The position numbers and the translations under genes were made by a program. Positions 54,163-64,000 of a stretch of 64,000 bases of DNA are shown here, piece after piece (position 1 is the first letter of the stretch; every line of letters begins with the position of its first letter). The stretch lies in NCBI RefSeq assembly GCF_016463975.1, contig NZ_JAEMNX010000006.1:121943-185942 (forward strand), given 5' to 3'. The DNA comes from Marinomonas transparens. Lineage in GTDB: Bacteria > Pseudomonadota > Gammaproteobacteria > Pseudomonadales > Marinomonadaceae. The notes under the pieces were generated by a model. That model was not told where the DNA came from and ran no database searches. It worked only from the letters and a program-made list of their open reading frames with translations.

Positions 54163-55125
54163 TTATTGCACCAATTCGTTATCGGTGAACTCGCCTTCGA
54201 ATAATGCAGTCGATAGGTAACGCTCGCCTGAGTCAGGTAATACCACCACGATTTTCTTATCTGCAAATTCAGGCAGTTGATTCAAGCGTTCAGCCGCAAT
54301 GACCGCTGCACCACAAGAGATACCACATAAGATACCTTCTTCACGCATGAGGCGTTTCGCCATATCAATCGCGTCCTCGTTAGAGACTTGCTCAACACGG
54401 TCAACAATTGAAAGGTCGAGGTTTTTCGGTACAAAGCCCGCGCCTATGCCTTGGATTTTGTGTGGCGAAGGTGTCGGTGTTTCACCGTTCATGGTTTGTG
54501 TGATCACCGGCGAGCTGGTGGGTTCTACAGCAACACTGATGATGGCTTTGCCTTGAGTGTTCTTAATGTAACGGCTGACACCCGTAATGGTGCCGCCAGT
54601 GCCAACGCCAGCCACCAACACATCGACTTCACCATTGGTGTCCTGCCAGATTTCTGGGCCCGTAGTTTGCTCATGAATTTCTGGGTTAGCCGGGTTTTCG
54701 AACTGTTGCAGTAAGACAAAGTCGTCCGCTTGAGCGATTTCTTCGGCTTTTGCAATCGCACCCTTCATGCCTTTCGCTGGTTCCGTGAGTACAATTGTGG
54801 CACCAAGGGCTTTCATCACTTGGCGGCGTTCAATACTCATGCTGGATGGCATGGTGATGGTAATCGGGTAACCACGAGAAGCGGCGACAAAACAGAGGGC
54901 TATCCCCGTGTTACCACTGGAAGGCTCAACAATGGATTTGCCTTTGCTCAAGAGGCCCTTTTTCTCCGCATCCCACACCATGTTCGCGCCGATACGGCAT
55001 TTTACTGAGAACGCAGGGTTACGTGATTCGAGTTTCGCCCAAATATTACCGTTGCCTATGCGGTTTAAACGTACCAGTGGCGTATTGCCAATGGTAAGGG
55101 AGTTATCTTCAAAGACTTGAGACAT
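54163..55125 (-). CDS. cysK: Cysteine synthase A
   Basis: This PLP enzyme forms cysteine from O-acetylserine and sulfide. The 320-residue product has the PLP lysine in [16 protein letters not shown], the substrate loop [12 protein letters not shown], and [14 protein letters not shown]. The ATG at 55125 (AAGGA site upstream) is chosen because family members begin [18 protein letters not shown]; an upstream ATG at 55170 would add 15 residues without similarity. It is a single minus-strand gene, divergent from hrpA. Confidence 0.95.
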   Translation of the reverse strand: MSQVFEDNSLTIGNTPLVRLNRIGNGNIWAKLESRNPAFSVKCRIGANMVWDAEKKGLLSKGKSIVEPSSGNTGIALCFVAASRGYPITITMPSSMSIERRQVMKALGATIVLTEPAKGMKGAIAKAEEIAQADDFVLLQQFENPANPEIHEQTTGPEIWQDTNGEVDVLVAGVGTGGTITGVSRYIKNTQGKAIISVAVEPTSSPVITQTMNGETPTPSPHKIQGIGAGFVPKNLDLSIVDRVEQVSNEDAIDMAKRLMREEGILCGISCGAAVIAAERLNQLPEFADKKIVVVLPDSGERYLSTALFEGEFTDNELVQ

Positions 55126-55307
55126 ACCATTTCCTTTTATTGTTAATCTATGGAAGGTTATCGCACTCATATAATAGCGCAGCTTATTGTCTTCACTATA
55201 ACCTCTTCGTTGGGATTGGTGTTAGAATTTGCGACTATATCGTTATAAAACGGTGCGCCTTACTAAACATCAAGTGGCCTCAGCACCAATCAAATTAGGA
55301 TACCCGT

Positions 55308-58300
55308 TTGGATACCAATGAAAATCACGCAGTGATGACACTGGATCGTCATCATATTGCCCGTAAACAAGCACAGTTAGTGAAGCGTCAAAGAGATGGC
55401 TTACCCAGTGACCGTATGGCCAATGAGCTGTCGGCGATGAAGGAAAAATCGAGCGCCTTGTACCAAGCTCGCTTGTCCCGTTTGCCTAACATTACCTACG
55501 ACGAGAGTTTGCCTGTTGCCGCCCGAGCGGATGAAATTATTAAGGCGATTCAAGACAATCAAGTCATCATTATTGCGGGGGAAACCGGTTCAGGTAAAAC
55601 CACCCAATTACCCAAAATGTGTTTGCAAGCGGGGCGTGGCATCGCGGGTATAATTGGCCATACTCAGCCAAGACGAATCGCGGCGCGCAGTGTGGCGGAA
55701 CGTATTAGTGATGAAATGCAGGTTAAGCTCGGTGAACAAGTGGGTTTTCAAGTACGTTTTAGCGATGAAAGTACCGAAGAAACCCTGATCAAGCTGATGA
55801 CAGACGGTATTTTGTTGGCGGAAATCCAACAAGATAAACTGCTCTATAAATACGACACCATCATCATAGACGAAGCTCACGAACGCAGTCTTAATATCGA
55901 TTTTCTGCTGGGCTATCTAAAGCAAGTACTGGCGGCACGTCCTGATTTAAAAGTGATTGTTACTTCCGCGACGATCGATGTAGAGCGCTTCTCTGAGCAT
56001 TTTAACAATGCTCCTATCATAGAAGTTTCAGGTCGAACCTACCCAGTAGAGGTGCGTTATCAGCCATTGTTGAGCAAGTCGGATTCGGAAGAATTAGACG
56101 AAGATCAAAGCATGGAACAGGGTGTTCTCGATGCGGTGGAATTGCTCATTGCTGAAGAAAGGCAGTCAGGCTATCGCGGTGCAGGAGATATCTTGGTCTT
56201 TTTACCGGGGGAGCGAGAAATTCGTGAAACCGCAGAGATTTTACGGCGTGCTGAATTGCGTGGCACAGAGGTCTTACCCTTATACGCTCGACTTAGCGTC
56301 AGCGAGCAGCAACGTATTTTTAAGTCTCACTCTGGGCGCCGCATTGTCTTGTCCACCAATGTGGCTGAAACCTCACTAACGGTGCCGGGTATTCGTTATG
56401 TGATCGATCCGGGTTTAGCTCGCATCAGTCGCTACAGTGTGCGTTCCAAAGTTCAGCAATTACCTATCGAGAAAATCAGCCAAGCCAGTGCTAACCAAAG
56501 GGCAGGGCGTTGTGGTCGTGTGGCCGATGGTATTTGTATTCGTCTCTATGATGAAGCGGACTTCGATAATCGCGCCGAGTTTACTGATCCAGAGATATTT
56601 CGTACCAATCTCGCTTCGGTTATTTTGCAGATGGCGAATCTCAAATTAGGCGCGGTAGAAAAATTTCCTTTCGTGGAAATGCCTGAAAAACGCATGATCA
56701 ATGACGGGTATCGAGCCTTGACGGAGCTGGGGGCATTAAAGCGTGACAAGCTCACGCCGATTGGTCGTCAGTTGGCTAAATTACCCATCGACCCGAAATT
56801 GGGGCGAATCTTGATTGCGGCGCAACAGCATAACGTGCTCAAAGAAATCGCCATTATTGTGAGTGCCTTATCGATTCCTGATCCGCGTGAGCGTCCCCAG
56901 GATAAGAAAACCCAGTCAGACCAAGCTCACGCACAGGATAAAGACGAAGATTCCGACTTTGCGGTGTTCTTGAACTTATGGGAGCGTTTTGACACCCAAC
57001 GTCAAGAATTGTCACAAAATCAATTGCGCCAGTATTGCCGTAAGCAATTTATCAATTTTATGCGTATGCGCGAGTGGCGTGACATCCATCGTCAAATCAT
57101 GATTGCTTGTAAACAACTGGGCTTTAAAGAAGTAACTCATGCCGAGCGCAATTATGAAGCCATCCACCGCTCATTATTGGCGGGTTTGTTTACCCATGTG
57201 GCGAATAAGATGGAAGACAGCAAGGAAATGCTTGGTTGTCGTTCGCGTAAATTGTCGGTTTTTCCCGGTTCCATGTTATTTAAGAAACCCCCTCAATGGG
57301 TGATGGCTGCTGAACTGGTGGAAACCAGCAAGCTGTATGCTCGCGTGGTGGCGAGAATCGACCCCGCATGGATAGAAGAATACGCCGAGCCTTTCGTGAA
57401 GCGACAGTATTTTGATCCGCACTTTGAGCGCAGCCAAGGCCGGGTTATGGCCCAAGAGCAAGTGTCTTTGTATGGTTTGGTGATCGTCGCTAAACGACGC
57501 ATTGATTACGGCCATGTGAACCCCGAAGAGGCACGGGAAATTTTCATTCGAGCGGGCTTGGTCGAAGGGGAGTTACGCACCAAACAGGCGTTTTTCCGTC
57601 ATAATAAAGCCCTGATCGAAACATTGGAAACTCAGGAAGCCAAATTACGTACCCGCGATATTTTAGTCGATGATGAAGTGGTGTTTGCCTTTTACGATAA
57701 GCGCTTGCCTGCAGATGTGCGTAACCTGAAAAGCCTAGAATATTTTGTTAAAAATACGCCAGATACGCTGTTGATGACCCGTGACGACTTGGTCAATCAA
57801 GAGGTGCAGGTGGATGAGGTGGCGTTTCCTGATTCCTTTGGTTTGAATGGTGTAGCTTTGCCCATTGATTATCAATTTGATCCGGGTAAAGAAACCGATG
57901 GGGCGACCTTAAAAGTGCCCGTGGGTTTGCTACGCCAACTTAGCTTGGAAGACCTAGGTTGGGCAGTACCTGGCTTTATCAAGGAACGTTGCGAAGCCTT
58001 GTTAAGGGCTTTGCCAAAGGTACTGCGCCGTCGCTTTGTGCCGATTCCGCAATTTGTTGATCGCGTTTATCCAAACTTATCGAAAGACAAGGGCGACCTG
58101 CTAGAGCAACTTAGCTTGCAGATTAAACGCGAAACTCTGATTGATATTCCGCTTAATGAATGGAATGCCGAAAAACTCGACTCTCATCTTACTTTGAACC
58201 TAGAGGTGGTCGATGAGCGCGGTAAAGTTTTGGGGGTGGGGAAGGATCTGGGTCAGTTGCAAGCTCAATTTGGTGCCATGGTGGAAGAGAGCTTTGCGAA

Positions 58301-59192
58301 ATTTGGCACTAAGCAACATGAGCAAGAAGGTCTAACACTTTGGCCGGATCAAGACATTCCTGAGCGTCAGGAAATCAAACAGGCAGGCATTAAGGTAACG
58401 GCTTTTCCAGCCTTGGTAGCGCAGGGCGACAGTGTGTCATTGAAGATGTTTGATGACCAGTACACAGCGATAGAAAACCACCGCAAAGGTGTGATCACCT
58501 TACTTAAGCTGACTTTGCATAAAGACATGCGCTATTTGCAGAAGAACTTACCGCATTTGCGTGAATCTCTGCTGATCTTCTCGCCCTTGGGGAAAAAAGA
58601 AGTGCTGCTGGAAGACTTGCTAAATGCGATCTTGGATAAGGTGTTTTTAGATGGTCGGCCTTTGCCGCGCCGTAAGGCTGAATTCGAGCAATGCATTGCT
58701 GAGCATAAGCCCAACCTAGTAAATACAGCGAATGAAATGGCAGAACAGTTATATCGCGTACTCTCTTCTTATCAGGGGGTAGCGAAAAAGATGAAAGGTA
58801 GCATACCATTGCCTTGGACACGGGTTTACGGTGACATTAAAGTGCAGCTTGAACAGCTTATCTACCCAGGTTTTATTGGCAATACACCGCTAATTTGGTT
58901 AGGGCAATTGCCGCGCTATTTTAAAGGCATTGAGGTGAGGTTGGAGCGCTTTCAAAATCATTTGAATAAAGAAAATGCCTATGTGACCCAATTAGAAGGT
59001 TTATGGCAAACCTATGCTCGACAGAAAAAAGCCCATGAAGATAAAGCGCTTTATGATCCAGAATTGGTAAGATACCGTTGGATGTTAGAAGAGTACCGTA
59101 TTTCGCTGTTTGCTCAGTCGGTCGGTACCTTAGAACCTATTTCGGAGAAACGACTTACTAAGCAGTGGCAGGAAGTAAAAAAACTGGTTTAG
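55308..59192 (+). CDS. hrpA: ATP-dependent RNA helicase HrpA
   Basis: The 1294-residue DEAH/RHA helicase has Walker A GETGSGKT near 91-98, the DEAH box near 188-191 (IIIDEAHERS) and helicase motif VI (QRAGRCGRV). A long C-terminal domain matches full-length HrpA. HrpA unwinds RNA and helps resolve collided ribosomes. TTG start with TTAGGA seven bases upstream. mlaA follows 31 bp downstream. Confidence 0.95.
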   Translation: MDTNENHAVMTLDRHHIARKQAQLVKRQRDGLPSDRMANELSAMKEKSSALYQARLSRLPNITYDESLPVAARADEIIKAIQDNQVIIIAGETGSGKTTQLPKMCLQAGRGIAGIIGHTQPRRIAARSVAERISDEMQVKLGEQVGFQVRFSDESTEETLIKLMTDGILLAEIQQDKLLYKYDTIIIDEAHERSLNIDFLLGYLKQVLAARPDLKVIVTSATIDVERFSEHFNNAPIIEVSGRTYPVEVRYQPLLSKSDSEELDEDQSMEQGVLDAVELLIAEERQSGYRGAGDILVFLPGEREIRETAEILRRAELRGTEVLPLYARLSVSEQQRIFKSHSGRRIVLSTNVAETSLTVPGIRYVIDPGLARISRYSVRSKVQQLPIEKISQASANQRAGRCGRVADGICIRLYDEADFDNRAEFTDPEIFRTNLASVILQMANLKLGAVEKFPFVEMPEKRMINDGYRALTELGALKRDKLTPIGRQLAKLPIDPKLGRILIAAQQHNVLKEIAIIVSALSIPDPRERPQDKKTQSDQAHAQDKDEDSDFAVFLNLWERFDTQRQELSQNQLRQYCRKQFINFMRMREWRDIHRQIMIACKQLGFKEVTHAERNYEAIHRSLLAGLFTHVANKMEDSKEMLGCRSRKLSVFPGSMLFKKPPQWVMAAELVETSKLYARVVARIDPAWIEEYAEPFVKRQYFDPHFERSQGRVMAQEQVSLYGLVIVAKRRIDYGHVNPEEAREIFIRAGLVEGELRTKQAFFRHNKALIETLETQEAKLRTRDILVDDEVVFAFYDKRLPADVRNLKSLEYFVKNTPDTLLMTRDDLVNQEVQVDEVAFPDSFGLNGVALPIDYQFDPGKETDGATLKVPVGLLRQLSLEDLGWAVPGFIKERCEALLRALPKVLRRRFVPIPQFVDRVYPNLSKDKGDLLEQLSLQIKRETLIDIPLNEWNAEKLDSHLTLNLEVVDERGKVLGVGKDLGQLQAQFGAMVEESFAKFGTKQHEQEGLTLWPDQDIPERQEIKQAGIKVTAFPALVAQGDSVSLKMFDDQYTAIENHRKGVITLLKLTLHKDMRYLQKNLPHLRESLLIFSPLGKKEVLLEDLLNAILDKVFLDGRPLPRRKAEFEQCIAEHKPNLVNTANEMAEQLYRVLSSYQGVAKKMKGSIPLPWTRVYGDIKVQLEQLIYPGFIGNTPLIWLGQLPRYFKGIEVRLERFQNHLNKENAYVTQLEGLWQTYARQKKAHEDKALYDPELVRYRWMLEEYRISLFAQSVGTLEPISEKRLTKQWQEVKKLV

Positions 59193-59223
59193 GTTAAAAC
59201 GACTACTTTTAGGAAGGCTAAGG

Positions 59224-60045
59224 ATGAACCGCAAAATGGTAAATACAATGGGTTCTTTATTATTGAGTTTGCTGATGATCTTCTCTCAGCCCGTCATGGC
59301 AGAAACAGAAGAGGACCCATGGGAAGGCTTTAATCGCGCTATGTTTAGCTTTAACGACGCGATTGACGGCGCTGTATTAAAGCCAGTAGCAACAACGTAT
59401 AAAGACATCACACCGCACCCTGTGCAAAAAGGCGTGAGCAATTTTTTTTCTAATCTAGGAGAAATTAGCAATATCACCAATAATCTCTTGCAAGGAAAAT
59501 GGGATGAAACGGCGTCATCTACTTGGCGGTTTATTATTAATAGCACAGCGGGTTGGTTTGGTATTTTTGATGTGGCGAGCGAGCTTGGCTTAAAGCGTTA
59601 TAAAGAGGATTTTGGCCAAACCTTGGGTTATTGGGGAGTGTCGTCTGGGCCTTATTTAGTGTTGCCGTTTTTGGGACCTTCTACCGTCCGAGATAGCACG
59701 GGTATGGTGGTTGATTATACTAACTATGATGCGATGGAGTTGATCGATACCAATCGGGATCAACGCTGGGGCTCAAGGGCGTTAGATGTGGTTGACACTC
59801 GTGCTCGTTTGCTGGCGGCAGAATCGCTGATCATTGGTGACCGTTATAGCTTCATTAGAGATATTTATTTTCAAACACGTATCAATGATGTACATGATGG
59901 TAACCCTCCGCAACGAAAAGCCGCTTCGAACACTGACGATGACAGTTGGGGAGAAGAATCGGAAGACGATAGCTGGGGAGATGAAGACAGCTGGGGCGAT
60001 GACAGTCGCGACGACGAGGCCGGAGAATCTAGCTGGGCAGAGTAA
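59224..60045 (+). CDS. mlaA: MlaA-family outer membrane lipid-asymmetry protein with acidic tail
   Basis: MlaA forms a ring in the outer membrane that removes misplaced phospholipids for return by the Mla pathway. The 273-residue protein has the MlaA core (about 25-225: EEDPWEGFNRAMFSFNDAID, LPFLGPSTVRDSTGMVVDYTNY, RALDVVDTRARLL). The signal peptide (LLSLLMIFSQPVMA) has no lipobox Cys, so it may be cut by signal peptidase I rather than lipidated. A C-terminal tail of about 40 residues contains DDSWG/EDSWG repeats, very acidic. It follows hrpA by 31 bp. Confidence 0.9.
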   Translation: MNRKMVNTMGSLLLSLLMIFSQPVMAETEEDPWEGFNRAMFSFNDAIDGAVLKPVATTYKDITPHPVQKGVSNFFSNLGEISNITNNLLQGKWDETASSTWRFIINSTAGWFGIFDVASELGLKRYKEDFGQTLGYWGVSSGPYLVLPFLGPSTVRDSTGMVVDYTNYDAMELIDTNRDQRWGSRALDVVDTRARLLAAESLIIGDRYSFIRDIYFQTRINDVHDGNPPQRKAASNTDDDSWGEESEDDSWGDEDSWGDDSRDDEAGESSWAE

Positions 60046-60068
60046 CCCAAGCTTTATTCTATTCTGTT

Positions 60069-60119
60069 GACTAAAGCGGCGTCTTTATCTGATGTTGTCA
60101 GGAAGTACCCGCTTTAGTC
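60069..60119. terminator. Possible convergent hairpin between mlaA and the sugar dehydrogenase
   Basis: GACTAAAGCGG and CCGCTTTAGTC are perfect inverted repeats of 11 bp, but the loop is 29 bases. The second arm overlaps the stop of the minus-strand gene. It could end both genes, weakly. Confidence 0.4.
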
Positions 60120-61208
60120 TTGTATCAGTGAGACCTTTAATAACTTGCCTGTATCTGTGCCAATATAAAGCACACCTGCTGAATCCTGAGCGATAGAGCG
60201 CAGCCTTTCGTTCAAATCTTCCAAGTAGCGGCTTTCCGTTGTTTTACCATCTTGCTCAATTCTAATTCTATTCAAATGGCGTAATGCTAACGCGGTAGAC
60301 AGAAAGTCTCCTTGCCAATTGGAAAATAACTCACCGCGATAGCGAATCATGCTGCTTGGTGCGATAGATGGGGTATAGACCTTAATCGGGTTATCTATAC
60401 CTTCTTTTTCCTGCCCATCTCCGACACTAATTGGTCCCCAATATTCTTTACCATGGGAAACAATCGGCCAGCCGTAATTGGCGCTGGGGCGTATGAGATT
60501 AATTTCGTCTCCACCTCTTGGGCCATGCTCGTTTGCCCAAAGAGTATGGGTTTTTAGATCGTAAAATAGGCCTTGAGGGTTACGATGTCCGTAGCTCCAA
60601 ATCTCGTTTTTCACATTGCCATGACCAACAAATGGATTATCGGCAGGCACACTACCATCCAGATTTAAGCGAATGATGCTGCCCGCATGGTTGGTGAGAT
60701 CCTGAGCGTTTTTTCTGGTGCCACGTTCGCCCACTGAGAAAAATACATGATCCTGATCGTCAAAGGCGATACGGCTACCATAATGTTTGGTTTGTGAACT
60801 TGCCGAGTCTGTGACCAAAAGGTCTTGCCATTGGCTTAGTACATTGTGTGCTAACTTAGCGCGAGCAAGGGTGGTGGCTGAGCCTTTGTTGGTGGGTTTT
60901 GCATAGGTGAAATACAGCCAGCTATCTTGTTTGAAGTGAGGAGACTTTGCCACATCCAGCAAACCACCTTGACCTCTACTATCGACTTTTGGCAGACCAG
61001 TTAAGGCTTGTTGCTTTCCGCTGTTTAAGTTAACTCTGTAAGCTTTACCTTGTTTGATGGTAACAATGGCTTCTTGGTCATTGATCAGGCTGATGCCCCA
61101 TGGAATACCATTAAGTTGAGAGACTTGATCTATTTTTAGCATGTCAGTATTTGAGGCATAAGCGCTAAAGGTCATCAGAGTAGATAAGAATAGTAGCCAT
61201 TTTTTCAT
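60114..61208 (-). CDS. PQQ-dependent aldose sugar dehydrogenase-like protein
   Basis: The 364-residue exported protein has a signal peptide (KKWLLFLSTLMTFSAYAS) and resembles the YliI/Asd family of six-bladed quinoprotein glucose dehydrogenases: SQLNGIPWGISL, GQGGLLDVAKSPHF, WSYGHRNPQGLFYD and NEHGPRGGDEINL. The start at 61208 is chosen (GGGAG eight bases upstream) over an in-frame upstream ATG that would add 41 residues of non-secretory sequence. It would oxidise soluble sugars in the periplasm if PQQ is available; the PQQ synthesis genes are not in this window. Confidence 0.88.
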   Translation of the reverse strand: MKKWLLFLSTLMTFSAYASNTDMLKIDQVSQLNGIPWGISLINDQEAIVTIKQGKAYRVNLNSGKQQALTGLPKVDSRGQGGLLDVAKSPHFKQDSWLYFTYAKPTNKGSATTLARAKLAHNVLSQWQDLLVTDSASSQTKHYGSRIAFDDQDHVFFSVGERGTRKNAQDLTNHAGSIIRLNLDGSVPADNPFVGHGNVKNEIWSYGHRNPQGLFYDLKTHTLWANEHGPRGGDEINLIRPSANYGWPIVSHGKEYWGPISVGDGQEKEGIDNPIKVYTPSIAPSSMIRYRGELFSNWQGDFLSTALALRHLNRIRIEQDGKTTESRYLEDLNERLRSIAQDSAGVLYIGTDTGKLLKVSLIQD

Positions 61209-61388
61209 GTGCGTTTCTCCCAAGAAGTGATGACGAGTATATAGAAAGTAGCCTAAAACTTGCTCAGTCGAAAGGGGTTTCCTTGACAATTTCCTATTCT
61301 TGCCGAGTAAGGAGAAAGTATTGAAAATCATGGTTAATAAAAGGATGTTAGCGCCTAAATCATTAGCTTTTTACCTATATCAAGACAG

Positions 61389-61901
61389 TTAACCGAAGTA
61401 ACGTTCATTAGGGGCAACGTTTCTGGTTACCACCGCATTGGCGGCAATAATGGCATTATCACCAACCGTTATTCCCGGTAATATCTTGGCACCGCCACCA
61501 ATCCACACCTTATTACCAATGACAATCGGCTTTGCATGGCATTCACCAGACGCTCGCTGTGTCGCGTCTCTTGGGTGATCCACGGTATAAAGATGCACGG
61601 CTGGGCCAATCAACACATCGTCGCCAATATGGATAGGTGCAGCGTCTAAAAAGACACAGTGGAAATTGATAAAAACATTCTTGCCAAGGTGAATCTGTGA
61701 GCCATAGTCGCACTGGAACCCCGGCTCAATTACCGCACTATCAAAGGCGGAAAATAAGCGTGTCACATGGCGTAAATTGCCTTTGCTTGGATGTGCGTTG
61801 AACTTAGCGCAAGCAATACGAGCCGCTTCCCTGCGTAGACGAAGGTCCACATCGATAGCATTAAAGGCTTCACCACGGATCATTTTTTCAAATTCAGTCA
61901 T
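61389..61901 (-). CDS. Maltose/galactoside-type O-acetyltransferase, shortened C-terminus
   Basis: The 170-residue protein is a left-handed beta-helix acetyltransferase of the LacA/Maa/NodL group: MIRGEAFNAIDVDL, DYGSQIHLGKNVFINF, the catalytic His in LYTVDHPRD and VWIGGGAKILPGITVGDNA. It ends NVAPNERYFG, whereas relatives continue with a GNPAKVI-type ending, so about 10-15 residues are missing. Activity is likely since the active site is intact. The substrate is an unidentified sugar; acetyl-CoA is the donor. It lies between the dehydrogenase gene and talB, on the same strand. Confidence 0.85.
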   Translation of the reverse strand: MTEFEKMIRGEAFNAIDVDLRLRREAARIACAKFNAHPSKGNLRHVTRLFSAFDSAVIEPGFQCDYGSQIHLGKNVFINFHCVFLDAAPIHIGDDVLIGPAVHLYTVDHPRDATQRASGECHAKPIVIGNKVWIGGGAKILPGITVGDNAIIAANAVVTRNVAPNERYFG

Positions 61902-61954
61902 CTTGGTTACTCATTATCATGCTGGCATTAATAAAAGCCTAAAATAGAAAGACA

Positions 61955-61983
61955 CAAAAAACGCGACCTAGGTCGCGTTTTTA
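61955..61983 (-). terminator. Terminator after talB
   Basis: A near-perfect palindrome AAAAACGCGACC-TA-GGTCGCGTTTTT lies 22 bp after the talB stop on the minus strand. It may also stop plus-strand reading. Confidence 0.75.
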
Positions 61984-62004
61984 ATAATGCTTCGTTTGAA
62001 GATA

Positions 62005-62955
62005 TTAGAGCATAGACGCTAGGGTAACTTCCAACTTCCTTTGATCCGCTGCGAAATTACGAATGCCTTCAGACAATTTTTCTGTCGCCATGGCATCTTC
62101 GTTCATTGCCCAGCGGAACGCCGCTTCGGTGATGGCGGCTGGTGCCGGCTTCACGTCTGTGGTTGGAATCAATTTACGCTCAAGTTGGCCTTCGTCTTGC
62201 TTCAATTCTTCAAGCAGGGCAGGACTAATGGTCAAGCGGTCACAACCCGCGAGTTGTTCGATCTCGCCGATGTTACGGAAGCTTGCACCCATCACAACAG
62301 TTCTGTAGCCGTGTTGCTTGTAGTAGTTGTAGATCTCGGTCACAGACACCACACCCGGATCGGTTTCTGCCGTGTAAGTCTCGCCAGTGGATTTTTTGTA
62401 CCAATCAAGAATACGACCCACGAAAGGAGAGATCAGATAAACACCGGCTTCGGCACAGGCTTGTGCTTGTGCGAAAGAGAAAAGTAAGGTCAGGTTACAA
62501 TTGATGCCTTCTTTTTCTAGCTCTTCAGCGGCTTTAATACCTTCCCAAGTCGACGCGGCTTTAATCAATACGCGGTCACGGGACACACCTGCTTCTTCGT
62601 ATAGGGCGATCAATTTACGTGCTTTCGCCAAGGTGGCGTCTTTATCGAAAGACAAACGAGCGTCTACTTCAGTAGAGATACGACCTGGGACGTATTTCAA
62701 AATTTCGGTGCCGACGATCACCGCTAGCTTATCGCCAGCGTCTAAGATTTGCTGCTCTTTGTCGTTGCTCTGGGTTTTCGCCCATGCCACCGCTTGATCA
62801 AGGAAAGGAGCGTATTCAGGGATTTGCGCGGCTTTTAGCATCAAAGACGGGTTAGTCGTCGCGTCTTCTGGTAAAAAGTCTTTGATTGCCGTGATATCAC
62901 CGGTATCGGCCACAATGGTCGTGAAGGCTTTCAATTGAGATAACTTGTTGCTCAT
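62005..62955 (-). CDS. talB: Transaldolase
   Basis: Transaldolase moves a dihydroxyacetone unit between sugar phosphates in the pentose phosphate pathway. The 316-residue protein has the Schiff-base Lys in [20 protein letters not shown] (near 131) and the blocks [30 protein letters not shown] and [22 protein letters not shown]. Length equals TalB of E. coli. It follows dusA by five bases, on the minus strand. The first residues [21 protein letters not shown] match the family start. Confidence 0.97.
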   Translation of the reverse strand: MSNKLSQLKAFTTIVADTGDITAIKDFLPEDATTNPSLMLKAAQIPEYAPFLDQAVAWAKTQSNDKEQQILDAGDKLAVIVGTEILKYVPGRISTEVDARLSFDKDATLAKARKLIALYEEAGVSRDRVLIKAASTWEGIKAAEELEKEGINCNLTLLFSFAQAQACAEAGVYLISPFVGRILDWYKKSTGETYTAETDPGVVSVTEIYNYYKQHGYRTVVMGASFRNIGEIEQLAGCDRLTISPALLEELKQDEGQLERKLIPTTDVKPAPAAITEAAFRWAMNEDAMATEKLSEGIRNFAADQRKLEVTLASML

Positions 62956-62960
62956 TGCTC

Positions 62961-63986
62961 TTATCCTTTGTGTTGATGATGTTTGACCAAATCAATGGCC
63001 TCTAATAATACCTGTATTTTTGCGTCGGCTTTATGACCGTTTTCAGAAAGATAACGGCGGAACTGTTTGCCGCCTGCTTCACCCTGAAAAATACCCAAAA
63101 TATGTCGAGTGAGATGCAATAATCGTTCACCTTTATCCAGCTTGCGTTCCACATAGGGAACGAAGGCTTCCAGCGCTTCATAACGGCTGCTCACTAGAGC
63201 CTGTTTGCCAAATAGCTGTTCATCCACTTGGCTAAGTAACCAGGGGTTGTGGTAGGCCTCGCGACCGACCATGACGCCATCGACTTTAGTTAACTGTTGT
63301 TGGCATTCTGCTAAAGTTTTAATGCCGCCGTTTAGAATGATTTCAAGGTCTGGAAAATCTTCCTTTAACTGATGCACATAATGGTATTTCAACGGTGGCA
63401 CTTCGCGGTTCTCTTTTGGGCTTAAACCTTGGAGAATCGCATTGCGTGCGTGAACGATAAAAGTGGTAACGCCTGTTGTCGCCACATCACCAACAAAATC
63501 TCGTACCACGCTGTAGTCTTCTTGATCGTCTAAACCAATGCGATGCTTAATAGTAACGGGAATACTGCAAGCGTCTTGCATGGCGCGCATGGCGTCTTTC
63601 ACCTTGTCTGGGTGAGCCATTAAACAGGCGCCGATTAAACTGTTTTGCACTCTGTCACTTGGACAACCGACGTTTAAATTCACCTCATCAAAACCCGCTT
63701 GCTCTGCCATCTTCGCGCATTTGCCTAACGCGATGGCATCGGAACCGCCAAGTTGTAGGGCGATAGGGTGCTCGCATTCGTCGTACCTTAAGAAACGTTC
63801 AGGATTCTTACCTTGTAATAAAGCGCCAGACGTCACCATCTCGGTATAAAGCAGAGTTTGTTTCGTTAAAGTGCGAGCAAATACACGGTAATCGCTCGTC
63901 GTCCAATCCATCATGGGTGCAACAGAGAAGCGTCTATCGACTGTATCCTTTGATTTTACTGGGATTGAGCTCTTTTCTAGAGGCAT
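62961..63986 (-). CDS. dusA: tRNA-dihydrouridine synthase A
   Basis: DusA reduces U20/U20a in tRNA D-loops with FMN and NADPH. The 341-residue protein has the FMN-barrel start [30 protein letters not shown], the catalytic Cys in [21 protein letters not shown] and [13 protein letters not shown]. The ATG at 63986 gives 17 extra residues before the conserved RFSVAPMM, plausible for this family. It is the upstream gene of a dusA-talB pair with five bases between. Confidence 0.96.
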   Translation of the reverse strand: MPLEKSSIPVKSKDTVDRRFSVAPMMDWTTSDYRVFARTLTKQTLLYTEMVTSGALLQGKNPERFLRYDECEHPIALQLGGSDAIALGKCAKMAEQAGFDEVNLNVGCPSDRVQNSLIGACLMAHPDKVKDAMRAMQDACSIPVTIKHRIGLDDQEDYSVVRDFVGDVATTGVTTFIVHARNAILQGLSPKENREVPPLKYHYVHQLKEDFPDLEIILNGGIKTLAECQQQLTKVDGVMVGREAYHNPWLLSQVDEQLFGKQALVSSRYEALEAFVPYVERKLDKGERLLHLTRHILGIFQGEAGGKQFRRYLSENGHKADAKIQVLLEAIDLVKHHQHKG

Positions 63987-64000
63987 TTTATTAAGTATCA

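Overview
The window looks like a chromosome segment of a marine gammaproteobacterium of the order Oceanospirillales, most probably Marinomonas or a close relative. This is inferred from gene order (ftsZ-lpxC-secA-argJ-mutT; thrS-infC-rpmI-rplT-pheS-pheT-ihfA; dnaX-ybaB-recR-rnd-ycgL-ycgN), the moderately AT-rich composition and protein family membership. No database search was possible. Most of the window is housekeeping DNA. The accessory or odd parts are the tRNA array, the iron/SOS region at 25-33 kb and the small-gene region at 33-41 kb.

Layout. 1-5.9 kb: end of ftsZ, lpxC, secA, argJ and mutT, all on + (division, lipid A, secretion, arginine, nucleotide sanitation), closed by a convergent terminator. 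5.9-11.2 kb: a two-receiver response regulator, a small parvulin, a DUF442 phosphatase-like protein, an XRE-cupin regulator, a class II DAHP synthase, a GIY-YIG protein and an O-methyltransferase. 11.2-18.4 kb: the classical thrS to ihfA translation operon. A leader hairpin carrying a GGU triplet precedes thrS, and a strong terminator hairpin separates rplT from pheS. 18.6-21.4 kb: a tRNA array made by tandem duplication. It holds 1 Pro, 6 Thr-type, 6 Val and 5 Asp-type units plus at least six decayed tRNA relics. One Thr copy has GGT instead of TGT as anticodon. The last part includes a 334-bp unit present twice, identical by eye.

21.6-31.6 kb: fadL and a GGDEF/EAL protein, then an iron-linked operon on the minus strand (imelysin, di-haem DUF1111 oxidoreductase, second imelysin, DUF1513 protein) behind a good Fur-box match. 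Just upstream of it is an unrecognised 197-residue exported protein whose promoter region carries two adjacent LexA-type boxes (CTGT-N8-ACAG), suggesting SOS control. 31.6-41.2 kb: mixed small genes: a YhiN/BaiN-type flavoprotein, a relic of a DUF1016 nuclease, an MBL-fold lipoprotein, an OmpA-like protein, glyoxalase I, nucleoid protein NdpA, a 142-bp MITE-like element, a HAD phosphatase, DUF2947, DTW-domain, DUF1499 and TetR genes.

41-64 kb: radD, a 2OG-Fe(II) oxygenase and trhO. dnaX has an A9 run at which slippage in either direction would quickly terminate translation, giving a gamma-like product. Then ybaB-recR-rnd-ycgL-ycgN, a VWA membrane protein, a YafJ-type amidotransferase, an isolated iolB, cysK, hrpA, an mlaA homologue with an acidic DSWG-repeat tail, a PQQ-type sugar dehydrogenase, a hexapeptide acetyltransferase, talB and dusA.

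The items most worth following up are the tandem LexA boxes on an unknown gene, the tRNA array with co-amplified pseudo-tRNAs and an anticodon-switched tRNA-Thr, the dnaX slippage site and the thrS leader hairpin.
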